Shown one piece after another: positions 1 through 7,038 of a stretch of DNA of 64,000 bases. The notes below the pieces were generated by a model, which was not told where the DNA came from, ran no database searches, and saw nothing but the letters and a program-made list of their open reading frames with translations. Every line of letters starts with the position of its first letter. Position 1 is the stretch's first letter. Source of the DNA: Lysinibacillus odysseyi (GTDB lineage: Bacteria > Bacillota > Bacilli > Bacillales_A > Planococcaceae); contig JABUKB010000001.1 of NCBI GenBank assembly GCA_014595895.1, positions 1,922,001 through 1,986,000 of the forward strand, in the 5' to 3' direction. Position numbers and translations under genes: made by a program.

Positions 1-1
1 T

Positions 2-358
2 AAAATTTTGGGACATATTCTTTTGTCTAAAATAAAAATCAGGAAAGACGACAATGAATCGATAGAATCACTTGCCCTTGCACCTGTTTCTGTATTGCCG
101 GAGTATCAAAATAAAGGGATAGGAGGGCTTTTGATTACCAAAGCATTGAAAGAAGCAAAAGAACTTGGGTACAGCTCAGTGATTGTCTTGGGACATCCAG
201 AATATTATCCGAAGTTTGGCTTCAAAACAGCATCCTTCTGGGGAATAAAAGCACCTTTTGAGGTGCCAGATGAAGTATTTATGGCAATAGAACTAAAGGA
301 AAATGCTCTGACCAATGCTTCAGGAGTTGTTGAATATCCAAGTGTATTTCTTGAATAA
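2..358 (+). CDS. GNAT family N-acetyltransferase, YhbS-like (5' end cut by window edge)
   Basis: C-terminal 118 residues of a Gcn5-related acetyltransferase, which would transfer an acetyl group from acetyl-CoA to an unidentified amine. Visible are a GHILLSK strand, the acetyl-CoA-binding motif A (VLPEYQNKGIGG) and the YhbS-type tail with VLGHPEYYPKFGF and PFEVPDEVFMAIEL. The frame is open to the first base of the window, so the true start lies outside; the in-frame TTG at position 8 is probably not the start. The substrate cannot be told from sequence. It is the last gene before a rho-independent terminator and is convergent with ysdC. Confidence 0.8.
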   Translation, partial: KILGHILLSKIKIRKDDNESIESLALAPVSVLPEYQNKGIGGLLITKALKEAKELGYSSVIVLGHPEYYPKFGFKTASFWGIKAPFEVPDEVFMAIELKENALTNASGVVEYPSVFLE

Positions 359-407
359 GAAATTTCAAATATCTTTTTTTAATTAAAGAGTGCATTGAAC
401 AAACATA

Positions 408-450
408 AAGGAAATCCTAAAACATTCATAGGATTTTCTTTATTTTTTTA
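408..450 (+). terminator. Rho-independent terminator of the GNAT gene
   Basis: A 12-bp stem (AAGGAAATCCTA, 408-419, against TAGGATTTTCTT, 429-440, with one wobble pair) is followed by a T-rich tail. Confidence 0.75.
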
Positions 451-516
451 TATAATGATCAGCATTAAATACTAACAAGGTCTTTTTAGCAATAATCACG
501 TAAGATTTAATCAACG

Positions 517-549
517 CAAAAAGCCTCCTAATATTTAAGTTAGAAGGCA
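517..549 (-). terminator. Rho-independent terminator of ysdC
   Basis: Read on the minus strand, GCCTTCTAA pairs with TTAGGAGGC (one mismatch) and a short T run follows. It lies 47 nt downstream of the ysdC stop. Confidence 0.65.
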
Positions 550-595
550 AAATTACAGTATTCCTATTTAGTTTATTCCGTCATTCTTTTCGCTC

Positions 596-1684
596 TTATC
601 CAAGAATGATTTCATTTACCGCATTACTGTCTAATTTTTTAATCACTTCTACAATTAATTTCACGGTATTGTGATAATCATCACGGTGCAAGATGCCGGC
701 GTGTGTATGGATATAGCGTGTTGCAATACCAATAGAAAGAGCTGGTACACCGTTTGCTGTCAGGTGGATGGAACCAGCGTCTGTCCCGCCGCCTGCAAGG
801 GCCTCATACTGGAACGGGATGTTTTGCTGTTCTGCAATGTCGATCACAAAATCGCGTAAACCCTTATGGCCTACCATTGAACCGTCATAGATAATAATTT
901 GTGGACCGTCACCCATTTTAGAGGTAGATTCCTTTGGCGTAATGCCTGGTGTGTCTCCTGCAATACCGACATCCACAGCAAAGCCGATATCTGGCTGGAT
1001 TTTATGCGTCGCTGTTTTCGCGCCGCGCAAGCCTACCTCTTCCTGTACAGTACCTACACCGTACACAATATTCGGATGCTGCTCGTCTTTTAAGGCACGT
1101 AGGACATCAATTGCAATGGCACAGCCGATACGGTTATCCCATGCTTTTGCTAATAATAGCTTTTCGTTTTTCATCACGTTAAATTCGAAATAAGGCGTAA
1201 TCATATCGCCAGGACGGATACCCCATTCTTTTACTTCGTCTTTTGATGTTGCACCGATATCGATAAACATCTCCTTAATCTCCACTACCTTATTACGTGA
1301 TTCTTGCGGTATAATATGCGGTGGTTTTGAGCCAATCACTCCTATAATTTCCTCACCTTGACGTGTCGTAATCGTTACACGTTGGGCTAGCATTACTTGC
1401 CCCCACCAGCCGCCTACTGTTTGGAATTTGATAAAACCTTTATCATCAATTTGCGTTACCATAAAGCCGATTTCATCTAGGTGACCAGCCACCATAATTT
1501 TAGGACCGTTTGCATCGCCAACTTTTTTAGCGATTAAACCACCTAAGTGATCATGATCCATCTCATCTGCAAAGGGTTCAATATAACGTTTCATCACTTC
1601 ACGTGGTGCACGTTCATTTCCTGCAATGCCATTTGCATCCGTTAAATCTTTAAACATCTGCAAGGTTTGATCTAACTTTGTCAT
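596..1684 (-). CDS. ysdC: M42 family metallo-aminopeptidase YsdC
   Basis: Cytoplasmic dinuclear zinc/cobalt aminopeptidase of the M42 (FrvX/glutamyl-aminopeptidase) family that trims peptides. The 362 residues match family length. The metal and catalytic signatures are in order: AGHLDEIGF near residue 68 (His ligand), AWDNRIGCA near 182 (bridging Asp), [10 protein letters not shown] near 214 (catalytic Glu and ligand Glu), and the C-terminal [13 protein letters not shown] near 325 (His ligand). A strong Shine-Dalgarno AGGAGGG precedes the ATG. The name rests on context: in B. subtilis ysdC, ysdB and ysdA follow infC-rpmI-rplT, and all three are here, with a dUTPase inserted between ysdC and ysdB. 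Confidence 0.9.
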   Translation of the reverse strand: MTKLDQTLQMFKDLTDANGIAGNERAPREVMKRYIEPFADEMDHDHLGGLIAKKVGDANGPKIMVAGHLDEIGFMVTQIDDKGFIKFQTVGGWWGQVMLAQRVTITTRQGEEIIGVIGSKPPHIIPQESRNKVVEIKEMFIDIGATSKDEVKEWGIRPGDMITPYFEFNVMKNEKLLLAKAWDNRIGCAIAIDVLRALKDEQHPNIVYGVGTVQEEVGLRGAKTATHKIQPDIGFAVDVGIAGDTPGITPKESTSKMGDGPQIIIYDGSMVGHKGLRDFVIDIAEQQNIPFQYEALAGGGTDAGSIHLTANGVPALSIGIATRYIHTHAGILHRDDYHNTVKLIVEVIKKLDSNAVNEIILG

Positions 1685-1745
1685 TTATTTCGCCCTCCTA
1701 AATATCATCTTTTCCTATTATACCTTGGATACCGATGATTTCCAA

Positions 1746-2228
1746 TTAATACCCCGTACGCTGACGCTCATAGTTTTTTTCATTTTTAGCACAATAAGCA
1801 GCAATGATATCTGCAACGGTGAAGTTTAAATTATGAGCTAATTTTCCGTATTTTAACCATATGGCTTTATAGTTTTTTTCGGTTGGCTGTGAAATAAAAG
1901 TGGAAACAGTAGTAACAGTTTCTAAAAATAACACCGTCAGCTCTCCTTCCTCTTTCACTTCCGGCCACTCTTCTAATGAAAAGCCGCGCATATTGCCTAA
2001 TGAAAGCATAAAGTGGATAGAGTCCACAAACTCCTCTAATATGACAGCTCTCTCTGATGGACCTTTAGTGCTCCAAAATTTAAAGCAACGCGTTTCATTG
2101 GCTAGTTCCGCTAATTCAACAAGCAATGCCAATCCCTTTTCCCTAAATACATCTCGCTCGATATTCTGTGTTTCCTCGATAAATGCATCCAAACGTCGCT
2201 GCATATCAAATAATTCAATAAATTGCAT
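1746..2228 (-). CDS. Dimeric (all-alpha) dUTP diphosphatase
   Basis: Predicted to hydrolyse dUTP to dUMP and pyrophosphate, keeping uracil out of DNA. It belongs to the all-alpha dUTPase_2/MazG-like NTP pyrophosphohydrolase family. The metal-binding acidic helices are visible: LVELAELANETRCFKFWS (E..E) and, further on, LEEFVDSIHFMLSLGN (EE..D). The start is placed at the ATG of MQFIELFD because AGAGGCGG lies just upstream; a TTG 48 nt further upstream has no ribosome binding site. Similar genes are common in Bacillales and phages. It lies between ysdC and ysdB, where B. subtilis has no gene. Confidence 0.8.
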   Translation of the reverse strand: MQFIELFDMQRRLDAFIEETQNIERDVFREKGLALLVELAELANETRCFKFWSTKGPSERAVILEEFVDSIHFMLSLGNMRGFSLEEWPEVKEEGELTVLFLETVTTVSTFISQPTEKNYKAIWLKYGKLAHNLNFTVADIIAAYCAKNEKNYERQRTGY

Positions 2229-2317
2229 TTTTTCCGCCTCTTTTTCCTCAAAAATTGAAACCTTTTCCCTTTTCAATCGTATAGAAGAGAAACTTGGATG
2301 ACAAGGGGGAATTTTCT

Positions 2318-2698
2318 ATGGCACTTTTACTACGACTATTATTACTTATCATAGTTATTTACATAGTATATAAAGCTGTTCGCTTTTTAATCGATCCGAA
2401 GCGAAAATTTGATGAAGCACATGAAAAAGGCAGTTACTATTTTTATGATGACGTACAAAATATTCGCAAAAACTTTTTCATTACGTATAAAGGAGCTTTA
2501 TTTGAAGGTGAGAAATACTTGGGGACAACCTCCGATGCTTTTGAAGTAGTGAGCATTTTTGTCTCGGTACATGATGAAATGAGCTTACAAGGCTTTACAA
2601 AGGAAGATTTCGCCTTTTTAGAAAAAGAAATTTCAATGAGCTATCCACATGCCCAAATTAATTGGAAGAACCCGATCGAACAGTTAATGAAGGCATAA
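2318..2698 (+). CDS. ysdB: YsdB-like membrane-anchored protein
   Basis: A small protein (126 aa) with one N-terminal transmembrane helix (residues about 3-22, LLLRLLLLIIVIYIVY) and a soluble cytoplasmic domain. It resembles YsdB, a member of the B. subtilis sigma-W (cell-envelope stress) regulon of unknown biochemical function. The start is the ATG preceded by AAGGGGGA, not the TTG eight codons upstream. Unlike its neighbours it is on the plus strand and converges on ysdA with a shared terminator. The assignment rests on size, topology and position next to ysdA. Confidence 0.7.
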   Translation: MALLLRLLLLIIVIYIVYKAVRFLIDPKRKFDEAHEKGSYYFYDDVQNIRKNFFITYKGALFEGEKYLGTTSDAFEVVSIFVSVHDEMSLQGFTKEDFAFLEKEISMSYPHAQINWKNPIEQLMKA

Positions 2699-2699
2699 T

Positions 2700-2736
2700 A
2701 AAAAGCATTGCTTGAATATCTCAGGCAATGCTTTTT
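2700..2736. terminator. Bidirectional terminator between ysdB and ysdA
   Basis: A stem of AAAAAGCATTGC (2700-2711) against GCAATGCTTTTT (2725-2736) carries A and T runs on both sides, so it can serve both convergent genes. Confidence 0.8.
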
Positions 2737-2739
2737 CGT

Positions 2740-3006
2740 TTAGAGTGCCAAGGCTTGAACGACGAAAAAAACTTGAATCGCCGCTAATAACGGAAAGCCG
2801 AATGCAAATGTATTATGTTTTGTTTTATGACGGAACAAATACATCCCTAATACGCCACCGCAAGCGCCGCCTAAAAGGGCCACGATAAACAATGTCTTTT
2901 CAGCAATACGCCATTCTTTTTTTATTGCTTTTTGCTTGTCATTATACATTAAAAATAACAAAATCGCAGACAATACCGCAACGTATGCTAAGGCAGCGAA
3001 ACCCAT
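2740..3006 (-). CDS. ysdA: YsdA, DUF1294 membrane protein
   Basis: An 88-residue integral membrane protein of the DUF1294 family with about three hydrophobic segments (roughly residues 2-20, 42-60 and 70-88). It has the family pattern of a Lys/Arg-rich loop, then a GG-rich helix (LLGGACGGVLGMYLFRHK) and FGFPLLAAIQ. Function is unknown. GGGGGGAT precedes the ATG. It follows rplT as in B. subtilis but is separated from it by a strong terminator. Confidence 0.8.
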   Translation of the reverse strand: MGFAALAYVAVLSAILLFLMYNDKQKAIKKEWRIAEKTLFIVALLGGACGGVLGMYLFRHKTKHNTFAFGFPLLAAIQVFFVVQALAL

Positions 3007-3025
3007 AACATCCCCCCTACATAAT

Positions 3026-3060
3026 AGAAAAAGACTGATAGGAAACGGTCCTATCAGTCT
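3026..3060 (-). terminator. Terminator of the infC-rpmI-rplT operon
   Basis: On the minus strand AGACTGATAGGA pairs perfectly with TCCTATCAGTCT around a 5-nt loop and is followed by TTTTTC. Confidence 0.9.
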
Positions 3061-3119
3061 GATGAAAGCTTCTGATTTAGCTTGTGCTATTTAAGTGTTA
3101 GACAGTTATTATCTGCTTC

Positions 3120-3512
<393 letters not shown>

Positions 3513-3545
3513 TTATTTTTGTTTTTTGAACCTGAACGTTCAGTA

Positions 3546-3746
3546 TTACTTCATGTAAGTTAATAAAGTACGGATGCGTTTGAAATCGCCTGAAGATGCA
3601 ACTTTAGCTTTACGTAAGTGACGTTTCGCTTTAGTTGATTTGTTAGCGAATAAGTGGCTACCATAAGCACGGTCAAATTTTAATTTACCAGTACCTGTTT
3701 TTTTGAAACGCTTCGCAGCGCCACGGTGAGTTTTCATTTTTGGCAT
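3546..3746 (-). CDS. rpmI: 50S ribosomal protein L35
   Basis: A 66-residue basic protein with the L35 signature [20 protein letters not shown] at its N-terminus and the HLRKAKVAS motif. It is a component of the large subunit. It sits between infC and rplT and AGGAGG precedes the ATG. Confidence 0.97.
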   Translation of the reverse strand: MPKMKTHRGAAKRFKKTGTGKLKFDRAYGSHLFANKSTKAKRHLRKAKVASSGDFKRIRTLLTYMK

Positions 3747-3779
3747 GTCGATTTCCTCCTAAACTAATCAATTAAATAA

Positions 3780-4295
3780 TTATTTCTCGTTCTTTGGTAC
3801 AAGAACTAAGAACATGCTTCGGCCTTCCATCTTCGGCTTATGTTCAACCGTTGATACTTCAGCACAAGCTTCAGCAAAACGATCTAGCACACGCTGACCA
3901 ATCTCTTTGTGTGTGATTGCACGACCTTTGAAACGAATAGATGCTTTTACTTTGTCGCCTTTTTCAAGGAACTTGATTGCATTTCGCAATTTCGTCTGGA
4001 AATCATGCTCATCAATTGTTGGGCTCAAGCGAACCTCTTTGATGTTGATTACCTTTTGATTTTTACGAATTTCGCGGTCTTTCTTTTGCTGTTCAAACTT
4101 AAATTTGCCATGGTCCATAATACGTGCGACTGGTGGCTTGGCTTGAGGGGCCACAAGGACAAGATCCAAGTTAACACGACTCGCGATCTCTAACGCTTCA
4201 TTACGTGATTTCACCCCAAGTTGTTCACCATTATGGTCGATTACACGAAGTTCACGCGCGCGAATGCCTTCGTTTACATACATGTCTTTGCTAAT
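3780..4295 (-). CDS. infC: Translation initiation factor IF-3, starting at ATT
   Basis: IF-3 binds the 30S subunit, discriminates initiator tRNA and start codons, and blocks 50S joining. The 171 residues contain the N-terminal domain ([31 protein letters not shown]) and the C-terminal domain ([36 protein letters not shown]). The start is the ATT at 4295-4293, giving [10 protein letters not shown]. It lies 9 nt downstream of GGAGG and matches the known AUU-initiated IF-3 of Bacillus relatives. A longer ATG-initiated reading would translate the attenuator hairpin. ATT initiation lets IF-3 repress its own translation in known cases. Confidence 0.95.
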   Translation of the reverse strand: MSKDMYVNEGIRARELRVIDHNGEQLGVKSRNEALEIASRVNLDLVLVAPQAKPPVARIMDHGKFKFEQQKKDREIRKNQKVINIKEVRLSPTIDEHDFQTKLRNAIKFLEKGDKVKASIRFKGRAITHKEIGQRVLDRFAEACAEVSTVEHKPKMEGRSMFLVLVPKNEK

Positions 4296-4536
4296 AATAA
4301 TCCACCTCCAAGTAATGTGTCGCGAATACAGGATTTCTAGCAGACGTCCCTCTATTGAACGGACCCTATTCCATGTCCACAAAAAAGTGGGCGGACAAAG
4401 AAGTTGTCCGCCCACATATATGTGCATACGCATATCCATGCGTAAAACAATTCAACATATCTTTACCTGCAAACAGCGATAAGCGTTTATCAGGTGAGAA
4501 GCGGGCAGCCTCTACTTCAAACTTGTATTCATAACC
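4296..4536 (-). promoter_or_regulatory. L20-type ribosomal leader of infC-rpmI-rplT
   Basis: About 240 nt separate the promoter from infC. The stretch contains a strong intrinsic terminator (4381-4415) and flanking complementary segments. Known biology of Bacillales: L20 binds this leader and stabilises the terminator when free L20 is abundant. The position and the terminator are seen directly; L20 binding is inferred. Confidence 0.75.
4381..4415 (-). terminator. Attenuator terminator in the infC leader
   Basis: On the minus strand GTGGGCGGACAA pairs perfectly with TTGTCCGCCCAC and is followed by TTTTTT. It lies 86 nt upstream of the infC start. Confidence 0.9.
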
Positions 4537-4542
4537 TAAACA

Positions 4543-4571
4543 ATAATAACATCCATTTCCTAATGAGTCAA
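4543..4571 (-). promoter_or_regulatory. Sigma-A promoter of infC operon
   Basis: TTGACT (-35, complement of 4566-4571), a 17-nt spacer and TATTAT (-10, complement of 4543-4548). Transcription would start near 4536. Confidence 0.8.
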
Positions 4572-4870
4572 CCCTTTCGTTTTTATTATTTTTTACTAGG
4601 TTGCACCCTCCCTCATTTCCCTGCTTATAGGATGAAAGCTATTCACATTTTTTCTCATCGAACACTAGTACCAAATGTAAATATCAGGTTGTAAGTTTGT
4701 AAAATATGTTTCTTCCCCAAAAAGTAGGGTAGTAACAATAGTAGTTCGGATTTTTGTACTAAAACTATTATTTTTTTGAGAAAAGAAATAAGAAAAGAAA
4801 AATCCAGAACGTATCTTTACTATTTTTCTACTAACAATTTTAGAAAATCACTAACAATGGAGGTATAAGT
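4572..4870. other. Divergent intergenic region infC / glycosyltransferase
   Basis: This 299-nt AT-rich stretch holds the 5' flank of both divergent units. The only clear plus-strand signal is the Shine-Dalgarno GGAGGT at 4859-4864. I see no convincing plus-strand promoter, operator or RNA gene. Confidence 0.5.
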
Positions 4871-6079
4871 ATGACGCAACGAAAAGTACTATTTATCTCG
4901 GATCCTGGGGACCCACTTGCCCCACTTGGCAGTAAACAAGCTGGTGGTCAAAATAACTATGTCCGCCAACTCGCTTTATCTTTAGAAGACATCGGTTATT
5001 CAGTAGATGTGGTAACACACTGGTGTTTAGAAGACGCTCCTCAAATTGAACACTTCGGCAAATCAAGCCGCGTTATTCGATTAGCAGCAGGAAAAAAAGG
5101 ATTTGTGGATAAAAATGAATTATTCTTATTACTTCCACGCTTTTATAAAGAAATGAAAAAAACTCTTGCACTTTCTGAATATGAACTTCTTCATACTCAC
5201 TACTGGCTCTCAGGTGTAATAGGTTTAGAAATGAAGAAGGAATTCAATATACCTTGGTTCCATACAAATCATTCCTTAGGGATGGCCAAATATCTAGGAA
5301 CAGGCACTCGCGATTATAGACGTTTTTATTATGAAGAAAAAATCTTAACTGAAGTGGACCAAATCATTGCCACTACTCCGAACGAAAAAGAATTAATTTT
5401 GAAAACCGTTAAATCACCTTCTTCAATCCATATCGTACCAATTGGGGTTGCGGATACTTACCATCATTTATACGAAAAGCCTTATGAATTAGGAAATTAC
5501 TTTTTATTCGTAGGTCGATTAGAAGAATCAAAAGGTATTTTTGTATTGCTAAAATCTTTCCGTGAGTTAATTGAAAAAAACCGTATCCCAAAACATATTA
5601 AACTACTTATAGCAGGTGGCAGTGAAAACTGCGTTGATATAAAAAAATTCTACCCGAATAATCCAAAGTTGCAAAAGGCGATAAAAGGCTTAGAAAACCG
5701 TATTAAGTTTTTAGGACCTAAAACAGAGGATCAACTAGCAGATTTATTTAAAAATGCAGTAGCTACAGTCGTTCCTTCTTATTATGAATCCTTTGGCATG
5801 GTAGCTGCAGAAGCACAAGCTTGCGGTTGCCCGGTTATTGCCTCAAAAGTTGGCGGTTTACAGGATATTGTCATTCCTTATAAAACAGGACTTCATGTAG
5901 CACAAGGCAATATTTCAAAGCTTGCTGAATCTATGCAACTATTAATCCGCCAACCGCAAATCGTAAAAGAGTTCAAGCGCAATGCCTACCAATTTGCCCA
6001 GAAAGAATTTAAATGGAAAAATATCGCGAAAAAGATTAACAATCTGTATGAGGAGACACTGTATGAAACTGTTAGGTAA
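4871..6079 (+). CDS. Family 4 glycosyltransferase resembling sucrose-phosphate synthase
   Basis: Predicted GT-B retaining glycosyltransferase (402 aa), cytoplasmic. The N-terminal half has SDPGDPLAPLGSKQAGGQNN followed by YVRQLA; a GGQ loop of this kind is typical of sucrose-phosphate synthase and mannosylfructose-phosphate synthase. The C-terminal half has the donor-binding motif FVGRLEESKG (near 212) and the E-x7-E motif of PSYYESFGMVAAEAQACG (near 304). It overlaps by 17 nt a gene for a sucrose-phosphatase-type HAD hydrolase, so the pair probably makes a phosphorylated disaccharide and then removes the phosphate. Donor and acceptor sugars are not proved; a glycerol or glycerate glucoside is also possible. 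A strong GGAGGT precedes the ATG. Confidence 0.75.
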   Translation: MTQRKVLFISDPGDPLAPLGSKQAGGQNNYVRQLALSLEDIGYSVDVVTHWCLEDAPQIEHFGKSSRVIRLAAGKKGFVDKNELFLLLPRFYKEMKKTLALSEYELLHTHYWLSGVIGLEMKKEFNIPWFHTNHSLGMAKYLGTGTRDYRRFYYEEKILTEVDQIIATTPNEKELILKTVKSPSSIHIVPIGVADTYHHLYEKPYELGNYFLFVGRLEESKGIFVLLKSFRELIEKNRIPKHIKLLIAGGSENCVDIKKFYPNNPKLQKAIKGLENRIKFLGPKTEDQLADLFKNAVATVVPSYYESFGMVAAEAQACGCPVIASKVGGLQDIVIPYKTGLHVAQGNISKLAESMQLLIRQPQIVKEFKRNAYQFAQKEFKWKNIAKKINNLYEETLYETVR

Positions 6080-6782
6080 CGAAATTTTAGCAACAGATTT
6101 AGATAATACATTAGTGGGCCATCCTGGGAAACTAGAGCATCTCTGGTCTTACTTTGAAGTGAAAAACATTGATATTTCATTAGTTTATATTACGGGCAGA
6201 CATTTCGATTCTGCTATGGAGTTGATTGAAGAACATCATCTTCCAAAACCGAATATTTTAATTTGTGATGTAGGTGCTACTATTTATTTGGGACCGGATT
6301 TTCTTCCTGATGAGCAGTGGCAAATCATGACATCTGCCGATTGGAAGCCAGATATCGTTTTGGATATTATGGAGCGCTTCAAGGAGGTAAAGCGTCAGCC
6401 CTTGCCAAACGATTATCGGTTATCCTATATCGTCAAAGACAAGCCTGATTACGTGAGAGAAATCGAGGAAGCGTTACGCGAATATCACTTGGCCTTTCAC
6501 TTAATTTATAGTTCCAATAAAGATATGGATATTTTACCTTCCCATACAAACAAAGGGACTGCTTTACAATATGTTCTGGAAAATTACGCACCCAAAGATC
6601 CTAAAATTTTAGTAGCGGGCGATTCAGGGAATGACCTGGATATGATGAGACTCGGTTTGCCTTCTGTTATGGTTGGCAATAGCCAACAGGAATTGAAGCA
6701 ACACAGTCATTTACCGAATGTGTATGTAGCCAACGGATCTTATGCTTTAGGTATTCAGGAAGGGTGGCATTATTTTTATTAA
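6063..6782 (+). CDS. HAD hydrolase, sucrose-6-phosphate phosphatase family
   Basis: A 239-residue HAD-superfamily phosphatase of the S6PP (Cof-like, type IIB) group. All four motifs are present: DLDNTLVG (nucleophile and acid Asp, near residue 10), VYITGR (motif II), the Lys of HTNKGTALQYV, and GDSGNDLDMM (motif IV). The cap domain has ICDVGATIYLG and a Trp-rich stretch as in sucrose phosphatases. Its start lies inside the end of the glycosyltransferase gene (17-nt overlap) and GAGGAG precedes the ATG, indicating translational coupling. By context it dephosphorylates the product of the upstream enzyme. A generic sugar phosphatase is the alternative. Confidence 0.75.
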   Translation: MKLLGNEILATDLDNTLVGHPGKLEHLWSYFEVKNIDISLVYITGRHFDSAMELIEEHHLPKPNILICDVGATIYLGPDFLPDEQWQIMTSADWKPDIVLDIMERFKEVKRQPLPNDYRLSYIVKDKPDYVREIEEALREYHLAFHLIYSSNKDMDILPSHTNKGTALQYVLENYAPKDPKILVAGDSGNDLDMMRLGLPSVMVGNSQQELKQHSHLPNVYVANGSYALGIQEGWHYFY

Positions 6783-6795
6783 TCGATACACAAAA

Positions 6796-6834
6796 AGCTT
6801 GGGCACCCTAACATGCGCCCAAGCCTTTTTTTAT
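6796..6834 (+). terminator. Terminator of the glycosyltransferase-phosphatase module
   Basis: GCTTGGGC (6797-6804) pairs with GCCCAAGC (6817-6824) and CTTTTTTTAT follows. A run of five A on the other side means it can also stop minus-strand transcripts leaving thrS through the repeat element. Confidence 0.85.
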
Positions 6835-7038
6835 CCCGCATTAACGGGTAGTAAGAGACTCCCACCTCAAGACTTAAAAAAGTCTTGAGATGGGAGATCA
6901 ACTACCCGTAAAAGCCCAATTGGTTCGGGCCAACACGATGTTGGTCACACAAGCGTTGCCACAGGATGTGGCGAACTTAGCTTGTGTCCCTTGTTAACCA
7001 GAGAGGGATGAGACCTCCCCTCTGATTGAAGTTTCACT
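6834..7038 (-). repeat. Structured repeat element, copy 1 (candidate HEARO/OMEGA-type RNA)
   Basis: A non-coding element read from the minus strand that begins AGTGAAACTTCAATCAG directly after the thrS stop TAA and ends TTAATGCGGGA just before a hairpin terminator. Visible helices (plus coordinates): ACGGGTAGT 6844-6852 with ACTACCCGT 6901-6909; a 17-bp stem 6859-6875 with 6880-6896 (one wobble); CCAACA/TGTTGG 6930-6944; and ACACAAGC 6947-6954 with GCTTGTGT 6980-6987, enclosing GCCACA/TGTGGC. It shares ends and core with copies at 41827 and 58782. The family name is inference from size, fold and the GTGA boundary. Confidence 0.8.

Noticed and set aside
4296..4439. N-terminal extension of infC to an upstream ATG
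   Set aside because: The extra codons translate the attenuator hairpin and do not resemble IF-3; the ATT start with a good Shine-Dalgarno fits the family.
6834..7038. Complete IS200/IS605 insertion sequence
   Set aside because: Hairpin ends recall IS605 termini, but no transposase or TnpB frame is present in any copy, and copies have the same two ends at 150-240 nt, so a solo RNA-type element fits better.
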